Shown: positions 36,301 to 44,577, counted from the first letter of the stretch. The stretch is 64,000 bases of DNA from Acidobacteria bacterium Ga0074141 (GCA_001464665.1 LNDP01000024.1:248001-312000), one strand, 5' to 3'. Notes: a model not told the origin generated them from the letters alone. Numbers and translations: made by a program.

Positions 36301-36414
36301 GCGACGATCAACAAATTCCTCGCCGATAATCCATCGCTCGACCGCGACCTGCGTCTCAAAATACTTGAAAACGCCGACCTGATAGAAAGGGCCGTAAAGA
36401 TACGGTCAAAATAG
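33310..36414 (+). CDS. Exported M1-family metalloaminopeptidase with in-frame repeat insertions
   Basis: A 1034-residue zinc aminopeptidase. Signal peptide residues 1-20 (ends AFSQS). The exopeptidase motif GGMEHA is near 372-377; the zinc motif HEASH is at 407-411 and the third ligand Glu at 430 (WLKEGF), an exact HExxH-x18-E. A long helical C-terminal region follows. ATG 33310 is chosen because GAGGAAAG lies upstream and the signal peptide begins there; the longer frame from 33166 reads through intergenic DNA. Five short DNA elements sit inside the gene without breaking it: 69-96, 703-722, 742-769, 814-838 and 838-857 in residues. They encode SEPPASAGGQS- and ENHPVAEAATPLLRKEG-like segments unlike M1 sequence. 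The stop codon TAG touches the next palindrome. Confidence 0.88.
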   Translation: MTKYLILTLLLMTMTAFSQSASLPPIEPGVPLELAKWRAARYSDVRYKLNLTLEKMSPVLKGTIEIRVNVSVPPASAGGQSAGPAFTRRGRRVRSDIPIILDWRKIKGKEEFSKITSISMNGHSLVSPDEKVSPSKEDKELLERFGGLEAVYESNEHLVFRYGKPGENVIKLDFTSPILTSGSAITRYVDKEDGSEYIYSLFVPSDASTAFPVFDQPDIKAKFSLTVSSPGDWTTVSNSTKIPAFLDSRCIQALPLPGERPDQARLIAACGQMFDETQPISTYVFAFAAGPFEKVEDPNPFSRLEVIVGRSTTAPIASSIYVRKSQAEKFKPHAAEVFRLNREAIKYFEEYFDYKFPFPKYDLVLIPEFPFGGMEHAGATFLRESAIIFPQEPTKNDHISRALLIFHEASHQWFGDTVTMRWFDDLWLKEGFATFTAYKAMERIMPEMMAWKVFYERVKQAAYQTDSTKGTTPIYQEIPNLSAAKSAYGNIVYNKAPAFLRQAEFYLGEDKFQTAVRAFLKKHEFGNAGWEDLVKEFEGASEQRLNWWAKVWINQKGIPLYRTILDASPKTAYARIDQSPMTNQDYWWQKVEVLGRVERQHLGEQAYRRVLLRDPPVGSDFNVLPTFRSAPNFVFPNHGDYGYGIFLLDEKSREYVLKNIQNEKDPFLRSMMWGALWDSVREGELDPREYVELVVKILSSTRRENHPVAEAATPLLRKEGSQEDESTTALLLSRVGTAVNYYMSEPPPSGGGQSGRSPNRPTADAAGSDLRARVEEMLIERMQNAETLGQRITYYRAFLNIASSERARGVLKAMLSEPPASAGGQSVKPANRPANVTGENHPVGEAPTPLLRKEGSQKDGGTPAVPAIPLKTKDKFDIVTRLLILGDPDAPKLLAELEKTEISDDAKRYAYAARAGIATAENKAKYWKDFTENKEISESWIEAAFGPWNSIRHSELTLPYLQKALQELPNHKRNRKIFFVNGWLGAFIGGQRSEEALATINKFLADNPSLDRDLRLKILENADLIERAVKIRSK
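33518..33598. repeat. In-gene palindromic element, family A, copy 1 (81 bp)
   Basis: The element begins TGTCAGTACCGCC and ends TTCTGACA, so its tips are inverted copies. It contains the near-palindrome CCGCCTGC-GTCA-GCGGGCGG (one mismatch) followed by CCAGTCT. It adds 27 codons in frame to the M1 peptidase N-terminal domain (VPPASAGGQSAGPA...). Confidence 0.8.
35419..35475. repeat. In-gene palindromic element, family B, copy 1 (57 bp)
   Basis: The 57-bp element begins GAGAACCACCCCGTCGC and ends GGGGAGCCAG. It holds two hairpins: GTCGCCG-AAG-CGGCGAC and CCCTCCTT-CGT-AAGGAGGG. It encodes 19 residues in frame (ENHPVAEAATPLLRKEGSQ). It is nearly identical to copy 2 at 35824-35880. Confidence 0.85.
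35537..35617. repeat. In-gene palindromic element, family A, copy 2 (81 bp)
   Basis: It starts TGTCAGAACCGCC and ends GGTTCCGACC, with the same 81-bp length and reading frame as copy 1. Its right half, CCGCTGACGCAGCGGGTTC, is close to the reverse complement of the family A left half, so the full element is one long imperfect palindrome. It encodes SEPPPSGGGQSGRSPNRP and onward. Confidence 0.8.
35753..35823. repeat. In-gene palindromic element, family A, copy 3 (about 71 bp, abutting family B)
   Basis: It starts TGTCAGAACCGCCTGCG with the intact GCGTCAGCGGGCGG hairpin and keeps the A reading frame (SEPPASAGGQS). Its right end is shortened and runs directly into family B copy 2, giving a composite A-B unit. 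Confidence 0.78.
35824..35880. repeat. In-gene palindromic element, family B, copy 2 (57 bp)
   Basis: 57 bp, GAGAACCACCCCGTCGG to GGGGAGCCAG, with hairpins GTCGGCG-AAG-CGCCGAC and CCCTCCTT-CGT-AAGGAGGG. It is in the same reading frame as copy 1 and encodes ENHPVGEAPTPLLRKEGSQ. Stem bases in the first hairpin differ from copy 1 in a compensatory way (GCCG/CGGC versus GGCG/CGCC). Confidence 0.85.
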
Positions 36415-36509
36415 GAGCGCGGACACTCTTGTCCGCATGAGCGTCGCTTCGACGCGAACGAAAGTCTCGCCGGAGGAACCGGCGATGCGGACAAGAGTGT
36501 CCACACTCC
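36414..36509. repeat. Large intergenic palindrome (cruciform-type repeat)
   Basis: About 96 bp between two convergent genes. The arms GCGGACACTCTTGTCCGCAT and ATGCGGACAAGAGTGTCC are inverted copies of each other, and each arm is itself palindromic (GCGGACA-CTCT-TGTCCGC). The centre holds two smaller hairpins, GCGTCG-CTT-CGACGC and GCCGG-AGGAA-CCGGC. Ends read GGAG and CTCC. It overlaps the last base of the M1 stop codon. There is no T-tract, so it is REP-like rather than a classical terminator, although it could still block transcripts from both sides. Confidence 0.85.
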
Positions 36510-36515
36510 GTCCAA

Positions 36516-38888
36516 CTACGGTGCTGGCAGATAGGCGTTTGGAATAGAGCGGTCGGTCGCAACACCGAACTGGGCCGCATAAAATCCCTGCTGGCTTCTC
36601 TGCAAATACCAAACACCGGTCGAAGGGCGAAAGACCGCAAGGTCCGCTCGGCCGTCGCCGTCGTAGTCGCCGGTCGAGGGCACATCGCCATCTACTCCAA
36701 ATTGAAGCGCGCCAAATCCCTCGGTCGTCCGTAGCATATACCAAAGCCCGTCCGCCGACCGATAGACCGCGAAGTCGGCCTTGCCATCAGCGTCAAAATC
36801 GCCCTGTGCCGGCAGGTCCGTTTCGATGCCGAACGAGGTCGCCGTAAAGCTGCCGTCCGAACTTTTCAGCACATACCACACGCCGCCTTCCGGTCGGTAA
36901 ACGGCGATGTCTGTCTTGCCGTCGCCATCGTAATCCGCCGGAACAGGCTTGTCGCCGACCGCTCCAAACTGGACAAAGGTGAACGTCCCGCGGCTGTCGC
37001 TATTTGCGATGTACCAAACGCCATTCGAGGGCCGGAAAACCGCGATATCCGTCTTGCCGTCGCCATTAAAGTCGCCCGCAACCGGAATGTCGCCCGCCGA
37101 GCCGAATTGGCGAGTCGAATAGTTCAAACCCTTCAACAGAAAATGCCAAGTGCCGTCCGCCGGGCGGAAGATGGCATAGTCGGTGCGGCCGTCGCCGTCA
37201 AAATCGCCGGGCGCCAGAATGTCGGTCTCGACGCCGAAAGAGGTCGCCGTAAATGTCGAGTTCGAGCTTCGCAGCACGTACCAGATGCCGCCCTCTGGCC
37301 GATAGACGCTTATGTCAGTTTTGCCGTCGCCATCGAAGTCTGCGTTCTGGTTCCGCGGGATCGCATTGCCAAAAACGGGTGCGTCAGAGATATTGCCATC
37401 AATGTTAAAGGTGACCCCGCCCCAGGTCTCGTCGTGCGGAGCCTGCCATTGCTTGATCCGCTGATTGTTCGCCCATTCGTTGGTCGGAAACGTCGGGAAT
37501 GAGATGTAGGTCCAGACGCTCATCACGTTGTCCCAGCGTGCCATCCAGATCGCGTGCATCTTGCTCGCCGGCGGCAGGTTTACCCAGTCTTCCTGTGCAT
37601 TTTTGGGCGAGCCGTAAGTGCCGGATTCATATCCGAGCTCGCGGACGCGGTCCGTCCAGCCCTTGAGAAACGCGGTCGTGGCGATGCGGCAGCCCGGCGT
37701 TTGGGCGGTCTCGTCGTAGCGTTCCATATCGTAGTAGAGGATCGTGCCCAGCCCGAGTCCGAGATTGCCTGCGTCGGTCACCGCAATGCCGGCTTCCTCA
37801 CGCCCTTGGGTTTCGGCGACCGCCGGGTCAATGCTAAACCTCGCACGGTTGAACGTGGTACTTGCAATGCACGGAGACTGGTAGCCGACGATGGTCGGGA
37901 TAATTCCCCAGCCCATCGCCTTTACTTGCTGGACCCATGCAGCGGACAGTTGAGCCTGAGTACACCCACGGTTGCGGCCGCTCATGTAGATGTTTGCATC
38001 GTGAAACCACGACGTGTCCCACCACGCCTGCATCTGCTGGACGGTGCCGGCCGTGCACTTATCAAAACCGCGATTGAGGCTAATGCGATTCGGTCCGCCG
38101 GTCGGTGCAGCGAAGCGAGGCGCTTCGAGGGCTTCCTCATGCGCCTTTTCTCTGGCCGTCTCCGTCTGTACCATCAACTCGGCGGGCATCGCATCGGAGC
38201 CGGCAAACTTTAGCACCGACCGCTGATAACAGCCGGTCTTGAATCCCAGACACTCGCCGACGTTCTCAAGCGTCCACGGCCCATCACTGATAGCTCCATC
38301 GGGTTTGTCCTCAAGGCGTAGGTCTATCTCGCGGCTGGTCAGTTCCCATGTGCTGCCGCTATCCGCCGAACGGTACTCAGCCATTCCGATGAAGTTAGAA
38401 GACGTTTGCAGCCGAAAGCGGAGCGTCATTAATGATCCCGCAAATGTGAGTTTGCCTGTGGCTGGAGCAGCTTCGATATCTTCAAAACGCGGAAGGGAAA
38501 TCTTGGACTTCGACCACGTGCCGCCGCCATCCGCTGAAGCCGCAAGCGAAACTTGAACCCCGTTCTCAACGACCGCCAAAAGTTTTCCTGAATCGAAGCT
38601 TACTGAAGCGACCCGCTCCGAGCTGCTTAGCCTAAGCGGCAAAACCTGCCAGTTCTTGCCGCCGTCGTCGGTGCGAAGCACGGCTTTGTCTGTGTGGACG
38701 ATCGCCGTGGCTCCGCCGAGAGAGCGGACGCCGCGGATCAGATGAAGCTCGGCCGGTGGCTCGGCTGCCGGTGGTCTTGACAACGTATTAATGATCTCCA
38801 GCCGACTAAATGGTGAGTCCTGTGCCGGCGTCAATGGGACGACCGCAAAGAGTGTAAAGAGAAGCACAGCGGGTAGTGATCGCGACAT
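36516..38888 (-). CDS. Secreted DUF1906 (glycoside-hydrolase-like) protein with FG-GAP repeats
   Basis: A 790-residue exported protein. Signal peptide residues 1-22 (ends TPAQ). Residues about 55-200 resemble BNR/sialidase-type blades (RTDDGGKNWQVLPL, ADGGGTWSKSK). Residues about 285-500 form a DUF1906/Rv2525c-like TIM-barrel domain: GFDKCTAGTVQQMQAWWD, IYMSGRNRGC, GWGIIPTIVGYQ, ILYYDMERYD and YGSPKNAQEDW. The rest holds six FG-GAP/VCBS-like repeats of about 47 residues, each with DFDGDGKTDIAVYRP-type calcium loops followed by G-VWYV-S. Proteins of this kind are probably cell-surface polysaccharide-binding or -cleaving. The acidic DMERYD is a candidate catalytic patch. Function unproven. Confidence 0.82.
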   Translation of the reverse strand: MSRSLPAVLLFTLFAVVPLTPAQDSPFSRLEIINTLSRPPAAEPPAELHLIRGVRSLGGATAIVHTDKAVLRTDDGGKNWQVLPLRLSSSERVASVSFDSGKLLAVVENGVQVSLAASADGGGTWSKSKISLPRFEDIEAAPATGKLTFAGSLMTLRFRLQTSSNFIGMAEYRSADSGSTWELTSREIDLRLEDKPDGAISDGPWTLENVGECLGFKTGCYQRSVLKFAGSDAMPAELMVQTETAREKAHEEALEAPRFAAPTGGPNRISLNRGFDKCTAGTVQQMQAWWDTSWFHDANIYMSGRNRGCTQAQLSAAWVQQVKAMGWGIIPTIVGYQSPCIASTTFNRARFSIDPAVAETQGREEAGIAVTDAGNLGLGLGTILYYDMERYDETAQTPGCRIATTAFLKGWTDRVRELGYESGTYGSPKNAQEDWVNLPPASKMHAIWMARWDNVMSVWTYISFPTFPTNEWANNQRIKQWQAPHDETWGGVTFNIDGNISDAPVFGNAIPRNQNADFDGDGKTDISVYRPEGGIWYVLRSSNSTFTATSFGVETDILAPGDFDGDGRTDYAIFRPADGTWHFLLKGLNYSTRQFGSAGDIPVAGDFNGDGKTDIAVFRPSNGVWYIANSDSRGTFTFVQFGAVGDKPVPADYDGDGKTDIAVYRPEGGVWYVLKSSDGSFTATSFGIETDLPAQGDFDADGKADFAVYRSADGLWYMLRTTEGFGALQFGVDGDVPSTGDYDGDGRADLAVFRPSTGVWYLQRSQQGFYAAQFGVATDRSIPNAYLPAP

Positions 38889-39050
38889 AAATTCAAAGCC
38901 TCACAAAGCCATTGAGATTACTTATCAAATGTTGAGGAATTATAGAGGAAATCGATGGCAGTTTCTAGCCGCATTTGATGCGTTGGCGGCAAGTTTTACC
39001 ACGAAAGAATAATCGGTTACTTTAATCTACAGTTTCTGCGAGCATTGTAG

Positions 39051-41060
39051 ATGATACTTGGACTGATAATTCTTATCCTGATCGCCATCGGCGGTGCGGC
39101 CGTCACCTATCTGATCGAGGACGAAGAGCCATTACTTTGGCGGCTCGCGGCGGGGTGCGTGATAGGCTCGGCGGTCTTCGGGCTTTCCGGATTCGTGCTC
39201 GGTTTTGCCTTCGCGATAACGCCCGCGGTCGCGGCTGCGGCTCTCGCGATAACTCTGTTGCCCCTTCTTCTGCTGCTTGACGAGAGCCGTCGGAAAGCCT
39301 TCGACCGCGACCGAGTTCTTGCCCGCGGAAAGCTACAAGGTGCGACCGGGGTTAAGTTTTTGCGGTTCTTTTATTACGCGTTTTTTCTGGGCCTGCTGAT
39401 CCTCTTTTTCGACCGGGCGATCATCATCAACGAGCAGGGCATCTTTACCGGTGGATCAAACAACCTTGGCGACCTGCCGTTTCACCTCGGGGCGATCTAT
39501 GCCTTTACGGAGGGAGCGAGCTTCCCGCCGGACAACCCAAACTTTGCGGGCGTTAAGTTCACATATCCATTCATTGCCGACCTGATCACGGCGATGTTCA
39601 TGAAGCTTGGCGTCGGGCTCCGCGAAGCGATGCTGATCCAGAATGTTGCGTGGGCATTCTCGCTCCTCGTCGTGCTCGAGCGGCTTGTTTTGAAGCTGGT
39701 CGGTGACACGTTCGCCGCTAAGCTCGCTCCGGTCTTGCTTTTCCTGAGCGGCGGAATGGGTTTTGTCGTTTTCTTCGGCGACTATTTTGGGCAAACGAAG
39801 GGCCTTTTTGAGCTCTTGTGGAATCTGCCGAAAGACTACACCATCGGCGATCAATTCCGATGGGGAAATTCGCTGACGACACTTTTCCTGACACAGCGCA
39901 GCCTCTTGCTCGGAATGCCGATCGCGTTGATCGCTATCGGAGCGATATGGCGGGCCTTTGCTCAAACCGAGAACGCCCAAGAGTCCGACGGTTTGAAGGT
40001 CTCGTACACGCAGCTTTTGCCTTACGTCTTGGTAGGACTTACCGTGGGAACGCTCCCGCTTATTCACGTTCACAGCTTGGCCGTGCTTTTTGTTGTCGGA
40101 CTCTTTGCCCTTGGATTCGGGCCGGGTCGCTGGCGGGAACTTCTGGCATTTGCATTTGGGACTGCGGTCATCGCGATCCCGCTTCTTGCTTGGTCGATGA
40201 CCGGGAGTGCGACGCGGACCAGCGAGTTCATCGGTTTCCACTTCGGCTGGGACAAGCGGGACGACTATTTTCTGTGGTTCTGGCTCAAGAATACGGGGCT
40301 GATCTTTCCTTTGTTGGCGACGGGAATTTATCTAGTTTGGACCGCCGCTCGGCCCGTGAGGGAAAAGGCTAAGGAGAAGAAAAAGGCAACGAAGGCCGAA
40401 CGCGAGGCCGATGCGGTTGCGATCAAGGCAAGCCCGACGCTTCTGCTATTCTACGTTCCCTTCGCGGTTCTTTTTGTTGTCTCGAATGTATTCAAGTTCG
40501 CACCGTGGGAGTGGGACAATATCAAGATCCTGATCTATTGGTACGGGATGTCGCTGCCATTTGTCGCTCTTGCGATCGCCTGGCTCTGGCGGCGTTCATC
40601 AAGCTGGAAGGCCGTTGCTGCGGTTGCGGTTATTGTTCTGACAATGAGCGGCGGGCTCGATGTGTGGCGGACTCTGTCGGGCCAGATCAATTACCGCGTG
40701 TTTGAGCCTGATGCCGTTACGGTCGCAAATCGGATCCGCGCATCGACGCGGCCGGATGCAGTTCTGCTGAACGCGCCGACGTACAATTCTGCGGTGGTGC
40801 TTAGCGGCAGGTCGTCGTTCATGCGATACGCCGGGCATTTGGGCTCGCACGGCATTGACTACAAGCCACGCGAAGAGGACCTCAAAGCGATCTATCGCGG
40901 GGGGGCGCAGGCCGAGGAACTGATAAGAGCACACGGGATCACGCACGTGCTCATTTCACCCGAAGAGCGGAACACGCTCTCACCGAACGAGCAGTTTTTC
41001 GCCCGCTACTCGGTCATCGCAGAATCTGGACAGTATCGTGTTTACAAGGTCGTAGAATAG
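39051..41060 (+). CDS. Polytopic membrane protein, probable GT-C-type glycosyltransferase
   Basis: A 669-residue inner-membrane protein with about 14-16 hydrophobic segments. A periplasmic segment after the first helices reads GGSNNLGDLPFHLGAIYAFTEG; the Asp-Leu-Pro-Phe-His block is a candidate GT-C acidic motif. A charged cytoplasmic loop (KAKEKKKATKAEREADAVAIK) lies near residue 450, and the C-terminal 100 residues are soluble (ANRIRASTRPDAVLLNAPTYNS), as in lipid-sugar-dependent glycosyltransferases. The start has no clear ribosome site. The next gene, also of GT-C type, begins 19 nt downstream, so they are probably one transcription unit. Substrate unknown. Confidence 0.68.
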   Translation: MILGLIILILIAIGGAAVTYLIEDEEPLLWRLAAGCVIGSAVFGLSGFVLGFAFAITPAVAAAALAITLLPLLLLLDESRRKAFDRDRVLARGKLQGATGVKFLRFFYYAFFLGLLILFFDRAIIINEQGIFTGGSNNLGDLPFHLGAIYAFTEGASFPPDNPNFAGVKFTYPFIADLITAMFMKLGVGLREAMLIQNVAWAFSLLVVLERLVLKLVGDTFAAKLAPVLLFLSGGMGFVVFFGDYFGQTKGLFELLWNLPKDYTIGDQFRWGNSLTTLFLTQRSLLLGMPIALIAIGAIWRAFAQTENAQESDGLKVSYTQLLPYVLVGLTVGTLPLIHVHSLAVLFVVGLFALGFGPGRWRELLAFAFGTAVIAIPLLAWSMTGSATRTSEFIGFHFGWDKRDDYFLWFWLKNTGLIFPLLATGIYLVWTAARPVREKAKEKKKATKAEREADAVAIKASPTLLLFYVPFAVLFVVSNVFKFAPWEWDNIKILIYWYGMSLPFVALAIAWLWRRSSSWKAVAAVAVIVLTMSGGLDVWRTLSGQINYRVFEPDAVTVANRIRASTRPDAVLLNAPTYNSAVVLSGRSSFMRYAGHLGSHGIDYKPREEDLKAIYRGGAQAEELIRAHGITHVLISPEERNTLSPNEQFFARYSVIAESGQYRVYKVVE

Positions 41061-41079
41061 CAGCCAATTGGCTGAACGA

Positions 41080-42876
41080 ATGTCTATCGAAGAAACGAAC
41101 AGTGAAGAAAAAGGCGGATTCGGGGCCGATGTTACATGGCTGCTTGGCTGCGCGGCCGTGACGGCCCTCGCCGCATTTCTACGCTTCTACTGGCTGGCTC
41201 TCAAGCCCTTTCATCATGACGAGGGCGTTAACGGTTGGTTTCTGACGAACCTCTTTCGTGATGGCGTTTATAAATACGATCCCGAGAATTACCACGGCCC
41301 GACGCTCTATTACATTTCGCTCGCCTTCACGAAACTTTTCGGCGGGCTTGATACCGTAACGGTCCGCTGGAGCGTTGCGGTTTGGGGCGTCCTCATCGTT
41401 GTTCTTGCGTTCTTTCTTCGGCGATACATTGGGCGGGTCGGTGCACTCGCCGCAGCCGCGTTTCTGGCACTCTCGCCGGGGATGGTCTTCATCTCGCGAT
41501 ATTTTATCCACGAAATCTTCTTCGTATTCCTCAGCTTGGCGATCGTTTTCTCTATCACGTCGTTCATCGAGCGGCAAAAGGCCGGGCCGTTTGCGATCGG
41601 CTGGATGGCTTTGCTTTTATTGGTCTCGTTCTTTCCGACGACGCTCAACATCTCGTCATCGCTCTCGTCCGGCGACCCCGATAGGTTCTTTTACATTGCC
41701 GTTGCGGTCTTTGTGGTTGAAGTGGTTTTGGTCGGTTTTGTCATCCGAATGCTGATGGTCTGGCGGGAAGGGCGGGCGATCTATCTCCTTATTGCGTCAG
41801 CTTCAGCAGCACTGTTTTTCGCGACCAAGGAGACGGCATTCATCTCACTCGGGACGATGCTGATCGCAGTCTTCTTCGTTTGGCTTTGGCGTCGAATACT
41901 GGCGGAAAAGTTGGCAAGCGGCGGCGAAGATGAACTCGACGACCCCGAACTCAATTGGGCAAACTTTCGCGAGGCTCTCGGCTCGGGCATCGACCTGTGG
42001 CTTATCTTGATTGCCTCCGCTCTCGCATTTATATACATATTTGTCCTTTTTTTCTCGTCGTTCTTTACCTACCCGGAAGGCGTTAGCAAAGCCTTTGAGG
42101 CTTATTCCATCTGGACAAAGACCGGTAGCCGCGATCATACCGACAACGGGCTTTTCGCATACCTGAATTGGGGAATGAAGGTCGAGTCTCCGATCGTTGT
42201 TCTCTCGGCCGTCGGGACCGCGATCGCCTTTTTCAAGGCCCGCCACCGCTTCGCGATGTTCGCCGGGCTCTGGACTCTCGGGCTTTTCCTTGCTTACACG
42301 ATCATTCCTTACAAGACACCGTGGCTGGCACTTTCGTTTCTTTTGCCCGCTTGCATCGCCGCTGGCTACGCGGTGAATGAGATCGCCCGGTCATTTGGGT
42401 CGCTTGGGCGGGTCGCCGCCGTCGTCATGACCGGAGCGTCATTCGCGGTGCTTGCCTATCAAACCTACGACGCAAATTTTGTTAGGTATGACGATGAGAA
42501 AATGCCGTACGTTTACGCCCACACACGGCGTGAATTCCTGGATATGGTCGACGACGTCGAGCGGTTCGCCGAGGTGAGCGGCAAGGGGAAAGAGACGGCG
42601 GTCGAGGTCGTTTCGCCGGATTATTGGCCACTCGTCTGGTACGCTCGCGACTATCCGAAAGTGATCTTTCACGGAAAGTTTGTTGATGCGCCAACAGCGG
42701 AAATGATCGTCGCGAAAAAGGGCGAGCAGGACGCGGAGGTCATTCGCCGCTATTCGGCAAGTTACGTTTACCACGCGTCATATCCGCTTCGGCCCGGCGT
42801 TGAACTCATGCTTCTTGTTCGGAAGGACCTAGCCGGTCCCGACGGGCAGGAACTCTACCGACTTGGCGAACGGTAG
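41080..42876 (+). CDS. Agl23-like membrane glycosyltransferase-type protein (TIGR03663-like)
   Basis: A 598-residue polytopic membrane protein. The first periplasmic loop carries LKPFHHDEGVNGWFLTNLF and YKYDPENYHGPTLYYI, which match the TIGR03663/Agl23 family; the HDE motif is the expected GT-C acidic site binding lipid-linked sugars. About 12 hydrophobic segments follow, with further matches at LSPGMVFISRYFIHE (SRYFIHE). The soluble C-terminal tail is about 130 residues. ATG 41080 is chosen over the TTG at 41068; neither has a strong ribosome site. Together with the preceding gene it may add sugars to an envelope polymer or protein; the acceptor is not known. Stops 6 nt from the convergent herA stop. 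Confidence 0.8.
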   Translation: MSIEETNSEEKGGFGADVTWLLGCAAVTALAAFLRFYWLALKPFHHDEGVNGWFLTNLFRDGVYKYDPENYHGPTLYYISLAFTKLFGGLDTVTVRWSVAVWGVLIVVLAFFLRRYIGRVGALAAAAFLALSPGMVFISRYFIHEIFFVFLSLAIVFSITSFIERQKAGPFAIGWMALLLLVSFFPTTLNISSSLSSGDPDRFFYIAVAVFVVEVVLVGFVIRMLMVWREGRAIYLLIASASAALFFATKETAFISLGTMLIAVFFVWLWRRILAEKLASGGEDELDDPELNWANFREALGSGIDLWLILIASALAFIYIFVLFFSSFFTYPEGVSKAFEAYSIWTKTGSRDHTDNGLFAYLNWGMKVESPIVVLSAVGTAIAFFKARHRFAMFAGLWTLGLFLAYTIIPYKTPWLALSFLLPACIAAGYAVNEIARSFGSLGRVAAVVMTGASFAVLAYQTYDANFVRYDDEKMPYVYAHTRREFLDMVDDVERFAEVSGKGKETAVEVVSPDYWPLVWYARDYPKVIFHGKFVDAPTAEMIVAKKGEQDAEVIRRYSASYVYHASYPLRPGVELMLLVRKDLAGPDGQELYRLGER

Positions 42877-42882
42877 GTCGCT

Positions 42883-44577
42883 TTAAATTCGGATCTTTCC
42901 GAGTTTTTCGGGCTTTTTGTCTGAACCGGGCTTTAAGTAAGGTGCTGCGTCTTGCTCGCGTTTCTCACGGCCCTCGTTGTGCCATTTCAACCATTGTGCC
43001 GGGGCATCGAAGGTCTCGCCGCCGTGGGCCGTCAAGCGCGGGCGGATGCGGCACATCACGGGTGTGTTTATTCCAACGCCTGAGATGATCGCCTGGCCTT
43101 TCGTCAGCGCCGGAAGTTCTGCCAGCATTGCCCGGCCCGTGCCCTCGACAGATTGAGCGATGGTCTGCTGATCGATCGGATTTACGATCCGCATGATGAT
43201 TTGCGTCATGCACTGCGAAAGAACGTCCTGATCGAGCTTGCCCGGCCGTTGGGTTATAAGACCGATTCCAACGCCGAACTTCCGCCCCTCGCTCAGGATC
43301 TGTTTCAGCACATTGGTCGAGACAACGCTGGAACCTGCCGGAGCAAATCGATGTGCCTCCTCTAGTAGAGTGAACACCGGATAATCGAGGAAATTCTCAC
43401 CCGACGTCGCATGTCCCCGAACGGTCTGCTCGCGGGCTTTGTTTACTCGGCGAAGAAGCGTTCCAACTATCACCTGTTGAAGGCTTTGTTCAATGTCCGA
43501 GAGGTCAAGGATCGTCACGCGGCCCGGCCGGTATAGGTCGCCGAGTTCGATGTGTTCGTGAGGGTGGAAAATGCTATCTACCTGATCGAACCGCGAGTCG
43601 AGCCGCCAGAGAAGCCCCTGTATCGATGAGACGTTGCCGCCGTCGCCGGCATCGCGTTCGTCCTTGCCGTATTGCTGTCGTTGTACCTCATCGCGAAGGT
43701 CAAAGTAGTTGTAAAGATATTCTTTTCGCCCCTCTGCCCGAAGCTTTTCCAGAAGCGAGCGAAATGCCTGCCGTAGAAAGTGGAGCATCTTGTCCGAGGT
43801 GCCATCGGGCAGTAAGTACCGGATGTCGCCTTCGGTAAGCGATGAGAATCGGACCTTGATGCGCTCGGGCGTAAAGATCTTCACTTCCGGCCGATAGCCG
43901 TCCGCACCTGCGAATTGCTCGTCGCCCTGGATCGACGCCATTGTGTGATACTCGCCGTGCGGGTCAACTATCAGCACGGCCGCACGGTTGTATGGCCGCA
44001 GCATCTCCTCGACCAGAACGCCCGCTGTGTAGGACTTTCCCGAGCCCGTCGATGCGAGTATCGCGAGATGGGTCGAGACGACATCTTTAACGGAAAGGAC
44101 AATCGGCACCTCGCCAGCATCACGCGTAAGGAGCGAACCGATGTGAGCCGAGCCGGCCTCACCTTCGCGGCGGGGGCTTAATACGGATGCAAGCGTTTCA
44201 GCCGAAGCGAGCCTTACGGCATCGCCAGGGTTCGGCGGTATGCGAGGATTTACAAAGTCGCCAAGCGTATGGCTAAAGTAACCGATCGTCTCGACCGTGA
44301 TCTCATAAACCTCCGGGTTCGGGTCGATACCGAGAATCTCGGCGACCTCGGCCGGCCGGATGTCCGGTTCCGAGAGAAAATCGTCCGGCAGGCCGCGAAT
44401 GAGTTTCCTCGCTTTCACGGTTCCGATGATGCGGCGGGTCTCTGATTCGGCCTCGGCCTCGTAGTAAACGAACTCGCCGATCCTAACGCGGCTATTGTCG
44501 CGTGTGATGAATGTGTATTCTTGAGGCAGTTGGCCGGGGCCTTTTACGGTCCCGGTCAGCAAGTCGGAATCGGTCAT
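42883..44577 (-). CDS. herA: HerA-type hexameric DNA translocase
   Basis: A 564-residue FtsK/HerA ATPase. An N-terminal HAS-barrel-like beta domain (about 1-110) is followed by the RecA core with Walker A LAILASTGSGKSYTAG (about 172-187), VLIVDPHGEY, Walker B YPVFTLLEEAHRFAP, and the sensor region FGVGIGLITQRPGKLDQDVLSQC. HerA works with the NurA nuclease in DNA end resection, or with other nucleases or SIR2 proteins in defence; no nurA or defence partner is visible here. ATG 44577 begins the conserved domain; the same frame stays open to 47862 only because it runs antisense to two genes. It diverges from the aspartoacylase-like gene, whose start lies 42 nt away. Confidence 0.9.
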   Translation of the reverse strand: MTDSDLLTGTVKGPGQLPQEYTFITRDNSRVRIGEFVYYEAEAESETRRIIGTVKARKLIRGLPDDFLSEPDIRPAEVAEILGIDPNPEVYEITVETIGYFSHTLGDFVNPRIPPNPGDAVRLASAETLASVLSPRREGEAGSAHIGSLLTRDAGEVPIVLSVKDVVSTHLAILASTGSGKSYTAGVLVEEMLRPYNRAAVLIVDPHGEYHTMASIQGDEQFAGADGYRPEVKIFTPERIKVRFSSLTEGDIRYLLPDGTSDKMLHFLRQAFRSLLEKLRAEGRKEYLYNYFDLRDEVQRQQYGKDERDAGDGGNVSSIQGLLWRLDSRFDQVDSIFHPHEHIELGDLYRPGRVTILDLSDIEQSLQQVIVGTLLRRVNKAREQTVRGHATSGENFLDYPVFTLLEEAHRFAPAGSSVVSTNVLKQILSEGRKFGVGIGLITQRPGKLDQDVLSQCMTQIIMRIVNPIDQQTIAQSVEGTGRAMLAELPALTKGQAIISGVGINTPVMCRIRPRLTAHGGETFDAPAQWLKWHNEGREKREQDAAPYLKPGSDKKPEKLGKIRI

